From Cellulosimicrobium protaetiae (GTDB taxonomy: Bacteria; Actinomycetota; Actinomycetes; Actinomycetales; Cellulomonadaceae): a stretch of 64,000 bases of DNA. How positions within the stretch are numbered: the first letter of the stretch is position 1; every line of letters starts with the position of its first letter. The stretch spans positions 4,278,001-4,342,000 of the forward strand of contig NZ_CP052757.1 of NCBI RefSeq assembly GCF_009708005.2. Direction: 5' to 3'. Shown one piece after another: positions 1 to 8,304 of this stretch. A program made the translations under genes and the position numbers. The notes under the pieces are model-generated. The model was not told the DNA's origin, ran no database searches, and was given only the letters and a program-made list of their open reading frames with translations.

Positions 1-9
1 CTTCTCCTC

Positions 10-67
10 CCGAACCCGGGGTCGGTCCTCACGGCACGCGCCGGGTGGGGACGGACCCCGGGTTCGG
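10..67. repeat. Inverted repeat / probable terminator at left edge
   Basis: Two perfect 14-base arms, CCGAACCCGGGGTC at 10-23 and its reverse complement at 54-67, enclose a 30-base loop. No gene is visible to the left inside the window, so this is most simply the factor-independent terminator of a gene ending before base 1. It lies about 50 bases upstream of the marR promoter and would insulate it. The direction cannot be decided because there is no clear T-tract. Confidence 0.5.
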
Positions 68-118
68 CCGTCTCCGGGCCGCGACGGGACGCCCGAGAAT
101 TCCTTGCTCCACACAATG

Positions 119-160
119 GTTGCTGAAAGCAACTGCGAGGCGTATGCTTGCCTGCAGCAA
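119..160 (+). promoter_or_regulatory. MarR-type operators overlapping the marR promoter
   Basis: GTTGCT-GAA-AGCAAC at 119-133 is a perfect 6-base inverted repeat. A second, related dyad (TTGC-N5-GCAA) lies at 148-160. Between and over them sits a plausible sigma-70-type promoter: -35 TTGCTG at 120-125, a 17-base spacer, and -10 TATGCT at 143-148. One dyad covers the -35 box and the other lies just after the -10 box, the usual arrangement for a self-repressing MarR protein. The ribosome binding site AAGGAG follows directly. Confidence 0.65.
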
Positions 161-173
161 CCAAGGAGTAGTC

Positions 174-677
174 GTGCCCGTCATCACCCCCGCCGCGGCC
201 AGCGCGGCCCCGGAGCTCGCTCCCGACCCCTCCCCCGCGGCGGGGCTCATCCGCGCGCTCGACGAGCTGGCCCGCGCGCAGCGCGAGTCGGCCGTCCGCA
301 TCGCGCGCGACCTCGACATCCCGCGGTCGTCGTTCGGGCTGCTCCGCATGCTCCAGCGGTGCGGCCCCGTCCAGCTCGGGGACGTCGCCGCGAGGCTCCG
401 CGTCGACCTGTCCGTGGCCAGCCGCCAGGTGAGCCACCTGGTCGACGAGGGCCTCGTCCGCCGCACGGTGGACGACGACGACCGGCGCGCCCGGACCGTC
501 GAGCTCACCGAGGACGGGCGCACGCTCGTCCTGCGGGCGTACGAGCACATCGACGCCCTGGCCGCCACGACGTTCGCCGAGTGGCACGACGACGAGATCG
601 TCGAGGCCACGCGCCACATCGAGCGCGTCGCCGCGGCGGTCGTCGCCGGCCACGACGCTCCCCGCACGACCGGGTGA
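174..677 (+). CDS. MarR-family transcriptional regulator of adjacent efflux pump
   Basis: This 167-residue protein is a MarR-type winged-helix repressor. The recognition region covers about residues 50-95 (QLGDVAARL, then SVASRQVSHLVDEGLV), followed by the typical acidic-basic wing DDDDRR at 100-105; flanking helices would form the dimer interface. I chose the GTG at 174 because AAGGAG lies 6-8 bases before it and the promoter and operators sit immediately upstream; an earlier in-frame start would read through the promoter. The next gene, about 145 bases downstream on the same strand, is a multidrug efflux pump, so autoregulation plus control of the pump, with release by a small ligand, is the likely role. 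The ligand is unknown. Confidence 0.9.
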   Translation: MPVITPAAASAAPELAPDPSPAAGLIRALDELARAQRESAVRIARDLDIPRSSFGLLRMLQRCGPVQLGDVAARLRVDLSVASRQVSHLVDEGLVRRTVDDDDRRARTVELTEDGRTLVLRAYEHIDALAATTFAEWHDDEIVEATRHIERVAAAVVAGHDAPRTTG

Positions 678-823
678 CCGAAGGCGCCCGCGGCACCACC
701 GCCGTCGGGCACGCCCCCGACCCGCCGACCGCGGCTCCGCGCGACCGGCCACCGACCACCTGACACCGCCCCACGACACGGGTGCCTCCGACACGGCCCC
801 GTGAGCAAGGAACTCAGCGCCTC

Positions 824-2533
824 ATGACCAGCACCACACCAGAACGCACCGCACCGCCCGGCGCGACCGAGACGTCCATGACCCGCCGTGAGGTCATGGA
901 GTCCCTCTCCGGGATCCTCCTCGGCATGTTCGTCGCGATCCTCGCGAGCTCGATCGTCTCGAGCTCGCTCCCCAAGATCGTCAGCGACCTGAACGGCTCG
1001 CAGTCGTCGTACACCTGGGTCGTCACGTCGACCCTGCTCGCCATGACGATCTCGACCCCGATCTGGGGCAAGCTCGCCGACCTCACCAACCGCAAGGTCC
1101 TCATCCAGATCGCCCTCGTCGTCGCGGTCGTCTCGTCCGCGCTCGCGGGCCTGTCGCAGAACGTCGGGACGCTCATCGCGCTCCGTGCGTTCCAGGGCAT
1201 CGGCGCTGGCGGTCTCATGGCGCTCGCCACCGTGCTCATCACGGACATCATCTCGCCGCGCGAGCGCGGCAAGTTCATGGGCCTCATGGGCGGCATCATG
1301 GCCGTCAGCCAGATCGGCGGACCGCTCCTGGGCGGTGTCCTCACCGACGCCGTGAGCTGGCGCCTCAACTTCTTCGTCGGGCTGCCGTTCGCGATCGCCG
1401 CGATCATCGTGCTCCAGCGCACGCTGCACCTGCCGAAGGTCGCGCGCCGCGTCGTCCGGATCGACTACTGGGGCGCGATCCTCATCAGCGCCGGCGTCTC
1501 CTCGCTCCTGCTGTGGGTGACGTTCGCCGGGCAGAACTTCGAGTGGCTCTCGTGGCAGACGTTCGCGATGGTCGGCGGCGCGGTGCTCGCGCTCGTCGGT
1601 GCCGTGCTCGTCGAGCGCGTGACGCCCGAGCCGCTCATCCCGCTGCACCTGTTCAAGAACCGCACGTTCGTCCTCGCGGTCGTCGCGTCGGTCGCGGTGG
1701 GCGTCGCGATGTTCGGGACCGCCGTGTTCCTCAGCCAGTACATGCAGGTGGCGCGCGGCAAGACCCCGACCGAGTCGGGCCTCCTGACGATCCCGATGAT
1801 CGTCGGCACGTTCGTCGCGTCGACCCTGTTCGGCCAGCTCATCACGCGCTACGGCCGCTACAAGGCCTTCATGGTCACGGGTGGCGCGGTCCTCGTGGTG
1901 TCGCTGTTCGCCCTGTCGACGATCGACTACCACACGAGCTTCACGCTCATCAGCGTCTACCTGTTCTTCCTCGGCGTCAGCATGGGCATGCTCATGCAGA
2001 ACCTCGTGCTCGCCGTGCAGAACACGCTCGACGTCGACGAGATGGGCGCGGGCACCTCGACCGTCGCGTTCTTCCGCAGCCTGGGCGGCGCGATCGGCGT
2101 GTCCGTGCTCGGCGCGGTGCTCGCGACCAAGGTCACGACGTCGATCCAGGACGGCCTGACCAAGCTCGGCATCCCGGCCGACTCGATGGGCGGCGGCAAC
2201 GCCGTGCCCGACGTCTCGACCCTCCCCGTGCCGATCAAGGACCTCGTGGAGAGGTCCTACGGCGACGGCATCGCCGAGATCTTCCTCGTCGCGGTGCCGC
2301 TCGCGCTGATCGCGCTGATCGCCGTGTCGTTCCTCAAGGAGGTGCCGCTCGGCACCAAGACCGGCCTCCAGGAGCGCCTCGAGAAGGAGGCGGCCCTCTC
2401 CGGCGCCGAGGCCCCGGTCGACGCGACCCCCGGCCGCGTGACCCTCGCCGAGGAGACCGAGTCGACGCTCCTCGAGGCGTTCGAGCCCGCGGGCGTGGTC
2501 GACGACGAGCGGTCGACACGCTCGTCGGTCTGA
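824..2533 (+). CDS. DHA2 (EmrB/QacA-like) MFS drug exporter
   Basis: A 569-residue proton-coupled major facilitator of the 14-helix DHA2 family. Family features seen are the loop-2/3 motif around GKLADLTNRK, RAFQGIGAGGLMAL in helix 4, and GGIMAVSQIGGPLLGGVLTD (motif C, typical of antiporters) in helix 5. The C-terminal 60 residues are hydrophilic and acidic. The start is ATG 824, preceded by AAGGAA at 807-812, rather than the GTG at 782, which lacks a Shine-Dalgarno sequence. It follows the MarR gene in the same direction and is closed by a strong hairpin, so the two probably form one operon. The substrate cannot be read from sequence; drugs or toxic lipophilic compounds are typical for the family. 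Confidence 0.93.
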   Translation: MTSTTPERTAPPGATETSMTRREVMESLSGILLGMFVAILASSIVSSSLPKIVSDLNGSQSSYTWVVTSTLLAMTISTPIWGKLADLTNRKVLIQIALVVAVVSSALAGLSQNVGTLIALRAFQGIGAGGLMALATVLITDIISPRERGKFMGLMGGIMAVSQIGGPLLGGVLTDAVSWRLNFFVGLPFAIAAIIVLQRTLHLPKVARRVVRIDYWGAILISAGVSSLLLWVTFAGQNFEWLSWQTFAMVGGAVLALVGAVLVERVTPEPLIPLHLFKNRTFVLAVVASVAVGVAMFGTAVFLSQYMQVARGKTPTESGLLTIPMIVGTFVASTLFGQLITRYGRYKAFMVTGGAVLVVSLFALSTIDYHTSFTLISVYLFFLGVSMGMLMQNLVLAVQNTLDVDEMGAGTSTVAFFRSLGGAIGVSVLGAVLATKVTTSIQDGLTKLGIPADSMGGGNAVPDVSTLPVPIKDLVERSYGDGIAEIFLVAVPLALIALIAVSFLKEVPLGTKTGLQERLEKEAALSGAEAPVDATPGRVTLAEETESTLLEAFEPAGVVDDERSTRSSV

Positions 2534-2555
2534 GCCTCACCCGCACTGATCCGTC

Positions 2556-2590
2556 GAGGGCGGTACCGGACCTGGTCCGGTACCGCCCTC
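2556..2590 (+). terminator. Strong palindromic terminator after the efflux pump
   Basis: A perfect 17-base inverted repeat, GAGGGCGGTACCGGACC and its complement, has a single base at the centre. It lies 23 bases after the pump stop codon and about 40 bases from the stop of the converging minus-strand gene, so it may serve both directions. Confidence 0.8.
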
Positions 2591-2630
2591 GCGTCGCGCC
2601 GGGGCCCCGAGCGGTCTCGGCGCGACGCGA

Positions 2631-3770
2631 TCAAGCCGTCAGATAGATCCGTCGGCGATGCAGGACGACGGCGAGCGTCGTCCAGAAGAGCAGCAGCGCG
2701 AGCGTCACGGCGATCTGCCCGGCCCAGCCACCTCCGAGCGCGTTCACGGCCTGGAAGAGGACGCCCTCCCCCCGGCCGCCCGGGTAGCGGCGCAACAACG
2801 AGCTGAGCACGTGGGACCCGAAGTAGACGAGCAGGCTGTTGCGCCCGAGCGCGACCAACCAGTAGAGGAGCGCGGTATCGAGCACAGGACGCGACTCGAT
2901 CTTCCGGGTCACGACGACCGCCAGACCCATCGCGATCGCTACGCCTCCCGCGATCGCCAGGGCGAACGGCGGAGTCCAGAGCCTCTTCATCGTCGGGAGG
3001 TCGGCGCCGAGCAGGTCGGCCACACGCGGAAGGAGCCAGGCCGCGGCCAGCAGGCCGGCGCCGAGAAGCGTCAGCGGAGCGACGTAGCGACGCAGGGGGA
3101 CGTCTGCCGACCGCCGGTGGATCGCCAGCACCAGGTGGCCGACCGTCGCTCCGGCAGCGACCGAGACCATGGAACCGTAGATCGCGACGAGACCCTCCGG
3201 GTCGTGCCCCAGGAGGCCACCCGCGTACATGTGACTGCCGAAGACGGCGCTGTCGATCGCCCCTGACGGGTTGCACTCCCGCGTGAGCGTGGAGTCGGGG
3301 CACCGCGTGCTCCACCACATGAGGAGCGCCGAGTACGTGGACGCGTAGAACGCCGTCCACCCCAGCCACCCACGCCAGGTCCTCGTGAGCTGGTGTCCCA
3401 GCGCCGTGAGCAGCACGACGACCGCGTAGAGCTGGAGGACCCCGGTGACGCGCAGCTCCCCCAAGGACTGCGTGCCGTCGACGACCCAGTTGTAGACGAG
3501 TCCGAGCCCGAAGAGCACGAGGACCCTGCGCGCGAAGCGGGGCCAGTCGGTACGCCTGTTGAGGGCGAAGGCGAGACCGCAGCCCGAGAGCGTGACGAAG
3601 ATCGGGAAGATGACGTCCTCGAGGTTCACTCCGTCCCACGGGGAGTGGTGGAACGACGGCGGCAGGATCACCATGCTGTTGATCGTCACGGAGGCGACGA
3701 GCATGATGCCGCGGAGCCAGTCGAGTGCGGCGATCCGTGTCGACGGCCGGGTACGCACGGCCGCCGTCAC
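2631..3770 (-). CDS. HGSNAT-like membrane N-acetyltransferase
   Basis: A polytopic membrane protein of about 379 residues with roughly ten hydrophobic segments. The N-terminal block RIAALDWLRGIMLVASVTIN, followed by HHSPWDG and VNLEDVIFPIFV, matches the catalytic region of the heparan-alpha-glucosaminide N-acetyltransferase family, where the His before S/A-P-W is the acetyl-accepting residue and acetyl groups cross the membrane. The start is set at GTG 3770, whose bases overlap the stop of the upstream gene as GTGA; a GTG at 3788 would add six residues but has no ribosome site. The upstream partner is a PIG-L-type deacetylase lipoprotein, so the pair may remove and add acetyl groups on one extracytoplasmic amino sugar. 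The substrate is unknown. Confidence 0.75.
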   Translation of the reverse strand: MTAAVRTRPSTRIAALDWLRGIMLVASVTINSMVILPPSFHHSPWDGVNLEDVIFPIFVTLSGCGLAFALNRRTDWPRFARRVLVLFGLGLVYNWVVDGTQSLGELRVTGVLQLYAVVVLLTALGHQLTRTWRGWLGWTAFYASTYSALLMWWSTRCPDSTLTRECNPSGAIDSAVFGSHMYAGGLLGHDPEGLVAIYGSMVSVAAGATVGHLVLAIHRRSADVPLRRYVAPLTLLGAGLLAAAWLLPRVADLLGADLPTMKRLWTPPFALAIAGGVAIAMGLAVVVTRKIESRPVLDTALLYWLVALGRNSLLVYFGSHVLSSLLRRYPGGRGEGVLFQAVNALGGGWAGQIAVTLALLLFWTTLAVVLHRRRIYLTA

Positions 3771-4819
3771 GGTGCCACCCGGTTCCACGCACCGTAGTAG
3801 CTGAGGAAGGCCTGCTGACGCGACATGATGAGCGCCCGCCCGTTCCCTGCCTGGACGGGAACCTCGGTCTGGGGCCAGTGGTCACCGGGGAACGCGAGCC
3901 AGCCGTACCACGACTGCATCAGGCCGACGGGCACTCCGGTGTCGTCCGGGGACTCGCACATCAGCGAGCAGTAGGTGTCCTCGTCCAACGCGTGGCGGTA
4001 GGTGATCGCCATGGGCCGCGGCCATGTCGCGACGAGGTTCCCCTCGAGCGCACCGAAGTCGTTCTGCGCGAGTGCCGACGACACGGCGAGGTGGTCGGGA
4101 TGCGGGTAGTCGGCGAACGCCCGGTTGCCCGTGCAGAGCTCCCGACGGCAGTCCGGTGTCGCGACGACGCGGGACGGGTCGTTGAAGTACGACGCGCCGA
4201 TGATCCGTGACAGGTCGAGCTCGGGCAGGAGGGCGCCGCGCTGTGCCAGCACCCACGTCACCATGTACTCGACCTCGTCGGCCGTCAGGTTCCCGTCGCC
4301 GCCGTCGAAGGCGACCAGTGCGGCGTCTGCGCCGACGGAGTAGAGGATCGGAGACGCCTGCTCCTCGGTGTCCGTCGACCGCGGCACAGCCCCGATGCCC
4401 AGCTCCTGCGCGGGAACCTCCTGGAGCTCCGGGAGCTGTCCCGTCTCCGCGCCGAACGCGTCGCTCCCCTGGCGGTCCGAGAGGTCGCGGTGAAATCCAA
4501 GCCAGGACGCGAGCCGCGCCGTCCGGCACTCCGCGCTCTGACGGCCGGCCGGCGTCGGGACGGGCCACTCCCCGAGGGACGTGACCGACGGGCGCAGGAG
4601 GTCGGGCTCGCAGTATCCCGTCGACTCGCCCTGGGTGCCGACGACCCAGACGGTGAAGTCGTCGTCGTCGACCGCCGCGATCCCGAGGAGGTCGTCGTCG
4701 GGGTGCGGCGCGACGACGACCTGGAGGCGTCGCGGTGCGTCGAGAGCCGAGCAGCCTCCCAGGAGGGTGGAGAGGACGACCGCGAGGAGCACCACGGTAC
4801 GCAAGGGACGGCGCCTCAC
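3767..4819 (-). CDS. PIG-L family deacetylase, predicted lipoprotein
   Basis: This 350-residue protein has a basic N-terminus, a hydrophobic stretch and a lipobox LLGGC with Cys23, so it should be lipid-anchored outside the membrane. The mature part opens with VVVAPHPDDDLLG, the PIG-L/LmbE zinc motif (H39, D41, D42), and has a second metal motif YPHPDHLAV near residue 237. The family hydrolyses N-acetyl groups from amino sugars such as GlcNAc conjugates. Start GTG 4819 was chosen because GGGGAGGTGGAG lies just upstream (complement of 4824-4835) and gives a proper lipoprotein signal; a longer frame to 4930 adds a proline-rich tail ahead of the signal. It overlaps the acetyltransferase gene by four bases, indicating translational coupling. 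Confidence 0.82.
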   Translation of the reverse strand: MRRRPLRTVVLLAVVLSTLLGGCSALDAPRRLQVVVAPHPDDDLLGIAAVDDDDFTVWVVGTQGESTGYCEPDLLRPSVTSLGEWPVPTPAGRQSAECRTARLASWLGFHRDLSDRQGSDAFGAETGQLPELQEVPAQELGIGAVPRSTDTEEQASPILYSVGADAALVAFDGGDGNLTADEVEYMVTWVLAQRGALLPELDLSRIIGASYFNDPSRVVATPDCRRELCTGNRAFADYPHPDHLAVSSALAQNDFGALEGNLVATWPRPMAITYRHALDEDTYCSLMCESPDDTGVPVGLMQSWYGWLAFPGDHWPQTEVPVQAGNGRALIMSRQQAFLSYYGAWNRVAP

Positions 4820-4958
4820 CTGGCTCCACCTCCCCACGGACCACCCTCGGGCCCGGAAAAGGATACTCGACCCCGCCGGGTCGTCTTGGCGACCCGGAGG
4901 GGGTGAGGTTTCCCGGACAGGCGTGACCACGTGCCGTCCTGGGCGTCATGATGGGCCT

Positions 4959-5462
4959 GTGCCCGACGAGACCGCTCCCACCAGCCCCGTTCCCGACGCC
5001 GCGCGCGCCGCCGAGCCGGACGTCGCGTACGTCGACCTGGAACGCGAGCTGCGGGTCCTGCTGCGCCGCGCGGGCGCGGTCGCGACGGGGATGGCACGCC
5101 GCATCCACCCCGGGCTCGAGGCGAGCGCGTACCCGCTCCTCGCGCACATCGCCGACCACCCCGGGGTCCGCGGCTCGGAGCTCGCCGCGCACTTCGGCGT
5201 CGGGCGCGCGACGATCTCCCGCCAGCTCAGCCGGCTCCACGCGCTCGGCCTCGTCGCGCGCGAGGTCGACCCCGACGACTCGCGCGGCCAGCTCATCACC
5301 CTCACTCCCGACGGCGAGACCCGGCTCCACGCCGCGCACAGCGGCCGGGTCACGTCGATCACCGAGGCGCTCGACGGCTGGGACCGTCGCGACGTCGCGA
5401 CGCTCGCGACCCTGCTGCACCGGTACTCCGAGGACGTCGTGCGCTGGAACGCGAACCGGTGA
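4959..5462 (+). CDS. MarR-family transcriptional regulator
   Basis: A 167-residue MarR-type regulator, unlike the first one in sequence. The winged helix spans about residues 60-115 (PLLAHIADHPGVRGSELAAH, VGRATISRQLSRLHALGLV, then the wing REVDPDDSRG). The GTG at 4959 begins a compact protein; the reading frame stays open upstream but that part is low-complexity antisense to the PIG-L gene. It is transcribed away from the deacetylase/acetyltransferase pair with a 139-base shared promoter region, and is followed 19 bases later by a DUF2809 membrane protein. It could control either neighbour. No clear palindrome was found in the divergent region. Confidence 0.88.
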   Translation: MPDETAPTSPVPDAARAAEPDVAYVDLERELRVLLRRAGAVATGMARRIHPGLEASAYPLLAHIADHPGVRGSELAAHFGVGRATISRQLSRLHALGLVAREVDPDDSRGQLITLTPDGETRLHAAHSGRVTSITEALDGWDRRDVATLATLLHRYSEDVVRWNANR

Positions 5463-5481
5463 CGGCACGCCCCCGTCGCGC

Positions 5482-5967
5482 GTGACCGTGCCCGACGGCG
5501 CCCCCACGCCGCGGCCGGTCGACGAGCCCGTCGACCGGCCCGTCGAGACGCCCGGTGCCTCACCGCCACGGCGTCGACGCCTCGTCGTCGGGCTCGTGCT
5601 CGCGGTCGTCGTGCTCACGGGTCTCGTCGTCGCCACCCGCGTGACCGACCCGTGGGGTGACGTCGGCGGGGACGTCCTCTACGCCGTCGCGACCTACGTC
5701 CTCGTGGTCCTCGTGCTCGCGCGCGTCCGACCCCTCGTCGCGGGCGCGGTCGCGCTCGGCTGGTGCTGGGCGGTCGAGGGGCTCCAGGCGACGGGGTTCG
5801 CGGCGGCAGTGAACGACGCGGTCCCGCCCGCGGCGTGGCTGCTGGGCAGCACGTTCGCGGTGCGGGACCTGGTCTGCTATCTGGTGGGCGTCGTGCTCGC
5901 GTGCGCGGTGGACACGTGGGCCGGCGCCCGGTCGGCTACTCCGCTCCGACCTGGAAGGTCAGGCTGA
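5482..5967 (+). CDS. DUF2809 family membrane protein
   Basis: A 161-residue protein with a proline-rich N-terminal 30 residues, a short basic stretch RRRR, then four hydrophobic segments. The spacing and the [15 protein letters not shown] and [13 protein letters not shown] blocks fit the DUF2809 family, whose function is not known. GTG 5482 is the first start after the marR stop; GTG 5488 is also possible. Its last 32 bases overlap the 3' end of the converging msrB gene, unusual even for this compact genome. Co-transcription with the upstream MarR gene is likely from the 19-base gap. Confidence 0.7.
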   Translation: MTVPDGAPTPRPVDEPVDRPVETPGASPPRRRRLVVGLVLAVVVLTGLVVATRVTDPWGDVGGDVLYAVATYVLVVLVLARVRPLVAGAVALGWCWAVEGLQATGFAAAVNDAVPPAAWLLGSTFAVRDLVCYLVGVVLACAVDTWAGARSATPLRPGRSG

Positions 5968-6364
5968 CCGAGTTCATGCAGAACCGGTCGCCCGTCGGGG
6001 TCTGGGGCGCGTCGTCGAACACGTGGCCCAGGTGCGACCCGCAGCGCGCGCAGCGCACCTCGGTGCGCACCATGCCGAGGCTGCGGTCGGTGAGGAGCTC
6101 GACGCGGTCGCCCGCGAGCGGGCTGAAGAAGCTCGGCCACCCGCAGTGGGAGTCGAACTTGGTGTCCGAGCGGAACAGCTCGTTGCCGCACGCGCGACAC
6201 GCGTAGACGCCGACGCGCTTCTCGTCGAGCAGCTCGCCCGTCCACGCGCGCTCGGTACCCGCCTGCCGCAGCACGGCGAACTCCTGCGGCGACAGCTCGG
6301 CGCGCCACTCGGCGTCGGTCTTGACGACCTCGTAGGGCTGGTTCTCGTGGATCTGGCTGGTCAT
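5936..6364 (-). CDS. msrB: Peptide-methionine (R)-S-oxide reductase
   Basis: A 142-residue MsrB that reduces methionine-R-sulfoxide in proteins and repairs oxidative damage in the cytoplasm. Two CxxC pairs (CRAC and CARC) bind the structural zinc, and GWPSFF plus RFCMNSVSL at the C-terminus give the substrate pocket and the catalytic cysteine (Cys129). The ATG at 6364 is used because GGAGGTG lies seven bases before it; a frame open to 6424 would add 20 unrelated residues. It is transcribed alone. Its 3' end overlaps the converging DUF2809 gene. Confidence 0.95.
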   Translation of the reverse strand: MTSQIHENQPYEVVKTDAEWRAELSPQEFAVLRQAGTERAWTGELLDEKRVGVYACRACGNELFRSDTKFDSHCGWPSFFSPLAGDRVELLTDRSLGMVRTEVRCARCGSHLGHVFDDAPQTPTGDRFCMNSVSLTFQVGAE

Positions 6365-6425
6365 GGTCCACACCTCCGACGATCCCAACCGCGCGCACAG
6401 CCCCGATGTTCCCGCCCCACCCACC

Positions 6426-6489
6426 CGCTGAGTGCATGAAATAGTCGCGGCCGAATCGGTTCGACCGCGACTATTTCATGCACTCAGCG
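6426..6489. repeat. 25-bp perfect inverted repeat with AT-containing arms
   Basis: Arms at 6426-6450 and 6465-6489 are exact complements over 25 bases, with core TGAGTGCATGAAATAGTCGC. The 14-base loop can itself pair as CGAA-TCGG-TTCG, giving one almost continuous hairpin. It lies 11 bases beyond the helicase stop codon (minus strand) and about 60 bases upstream of msrB. It could terminate helicase transcription, but it lacks a T-tract and its arms hold an ATGAAATAGT-type stretch unlike the GC-only terminators elsewhere in the window. Confidence 0.85.
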
Positions 6490-6500
6490 TTTGGGGGGCG

Positions 6501-8024
6501 TCAGCGCGGGGTGGAGGTCGAGTAGACGGTGCCCGAACCGCCGGCGGGGCGCTGCGCGCGGCCGCGGCCGCCGCGACGACGGCCGCCGCCGCCCTGGCCG
6601 GCCGCGCCGTTCGCAGTGCCCGAGGCGCCGCGGCCGTCACGAGCACCGCCCTCCGGGCGTCCGCCGCCCGACGTGCGCTGGGCCGGACGCTGACCGCCCT
6701 GGCCGCGCTGCGCCGTCTGGCCCTGGCCCGAGCCCTGAGCGGCCGGACGACCGCCGCCCTGCCCGCGGCCGCGACGCGACGCGCGCGAGCCGCCGTTGGT
6801 CGACGTGGTGCCACGCTTCGCCTGCGTCTGCGGCGGCGTGATGTCCGACGGGCGCACGTACTCGGCGACCTCGCCGACCAGGCTCGTGATCGTCGCGTCG
6901 CCGGGGGCGACAGGCTTCGGCTGGGCCGTGATCTTCGCCTTGCGCGTGAGGTCGCGCACGTCGCCGCGCTGCTCCGGGAGCATGACGGTGACGACGACAC
7001 CCTCCGACCCGGCGCGCGCGGTGCGGCCCGAACGGTGCAGGTACGCCTTGTGCTCGGCCGGCGGGTCGACGTGGACGACCAGCTCGACGTCGTCCACGTG
7101 GATGCCGCGCGCCGCGATGTCCGTCGCGACGAGCACCTTCACCGCGCCCGAGGAGAACGCCTCGAGGTTGCGCTCGCGCGCGCCCTGGCCGAGGTTCCCG
7201 TGCAGGTCGACGGCCGGGACGCCGCCGGCGGTGAGCTGCTTCGCGAGCTTCTTCGCCTGGTGCTTGGTGCGCATGAACAGCACGCGGCGGCCCGTGCCGG
7301 ACGCGAGCTCGTGCACGATCTGCTTCTTCGCGTCCGCGTCGCGCACCGCGAGGATGTGGTGCGTCATCTGCGGGGGCGCGGCCGCGGCGTCGTCCACCGA
7401 GTGGCGCACCGGGTTGCTGAGGTAGCGCTTGACGAGCTGGTCCACGCCGTTGTCGAGCGTCGCGGAGAACAGCATGCGCTGCCCCTGCTTCGGGGTCTTG
7501 TCCATGATGCGCTTCACGCCCGGCAGGAACCCGAGGTCGGCCATGTGGTCGGCCTCGTCGAGCACGGTGATCTCGATGGCGTCGAGCGTGAGGAGGCGCT
7601 GGTTGAGGAGGTCCTCGAGGCGGCCGGGGCACGCGATGACGATGTCCACGCCCTTGTCGAGCGCGGCGACCTGGCGCGACTGCGCGACGCCGCCGAAGAT
7701 CGTCGTCGTCACGAGGCCGAGGGCCTTGGCGACCGGCTCCATCGTGGCGTTGATCTGGTTGGCGAGCTCGCGCGTCGGGCACAGCACGAGGGCGCGGGGA
7801 CGGCGCGGGTGGCGCGACGACTTCGCCCACGACAGGCGCGAGACGGTCGGCAGCGAGAACGCGAGAGTCTTGCCGGAGCCCGTGCGGCCGCGGCCGAGGA
7901 CGTCACGGCCCTTCAGCGAGTCGGGCAGCGTGGCGGTCTGGATGGGGAACGGGGAGTCGATGCCCTGGCGCGAGAGCTCGCGCACGACAGGGGTGGGCAG
8001 GCCGAAATCGGCAAAGGAAGTCAC
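6501..8024 (-). CDS. DEAD-box ATP-dependent RNA helicase
   Basis: A 507-residue cytoplasmic RNA helicase. Seen in order: Q motif around FADFGLP...PFPIQ (residues 4-29), Walker A GRTGSGKT (46-53), PTRELA, the DEAD box VLDEAD (DEAD at 156-159), SAT near 184, then the second RecA-like domain with ARGIHVDDV and HRSGRTARAG. Beyond about residue 420 the protein is a Gly/Arg/Gln-rich tail ([22 protein letters not shown]), typical of RhlE/DeaD-like helicases that remodel structured RNA or ribosome precursors. The ATG at 8024 gives the Q motif at the usual distance from the N-terminus. It is followed by the long inverted repeat at 6426-6489. Confidence 0.95.
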   Translation of the reverse strand: MTSFADFGLPTPVVRELSRQGIDSPFPIQTATLPDSLKGRDVLGRGRTGSGKTLAFSLPTVSRLSWAKSSRHPRRPRALVLCPTRELANQINATMEPVAKALGLVTTTIFGGVAQSRQVAALDKGVDIVIACPGRLEDLLNQRLLTLDAIEITVLDEADHMADLGFLPGVKRIMDKTPKQGQRMLFSATLDNGVDQLVKRYLSNPVRHSVDDAAAAPPQMTHHILAVRDADAKKQIVHELASGTGRRVLFMRTKHQAKKLAKQLTAGGVPAVDLHGNLGQGARERNLEAFSSGAVKVLVATDIAARGIHVDDVELVVHVDPPAEHKAYLHRSGRTARAGSEGVVVTVMLPEQRGDVRDLTRKAKITAQPKPVAPGDATITSLVGEVAEYVRPSDITPPQTQAKRGTTSTNGGSRASRRGRGQGGGRPAAQGSGQGQTAQRGQGGQRPAQRTSGGGRPEGGARDGRGASGTANGAAGQGGGGRRRGGRGRAQRPAGGSGTVYSTSTPR

Positions 8025-8304
8025 AGGTGATGGGCCTCTCGGGGCTCAAGGTCGGGGTCCGCCGCACGCAATCCGGGGGGATCTCCACGACGCGGGGCGC
8101 GCGGGATCGCGCTGCCCTCGAACCCACAGTCTCTCATGCCCGACGCCGGGCCCACGGGTGAGGTGCGTCTCGTCGCCGCCGGCGCGCGCCGCGTCCACCG
8201 CCGAACACGACATGGAGGACGTCACGAGCGTCGTCGCGACCGCCATGTCGTGCTCGACCGCGCGCGGAGTCGTTCTCGGCGGACTCCGAGCCGTCTGTGG
8301 TGGA

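Noticed and set aside
29-1933. A 634-codon minus-strand open frame opposite marR and the efflux pump
   Set aside because: Low-complexity Arg/Asp/Glu/His sequence created by reading a high-GC gene on the wrong strand; the plus-strand frames encode recognised families.
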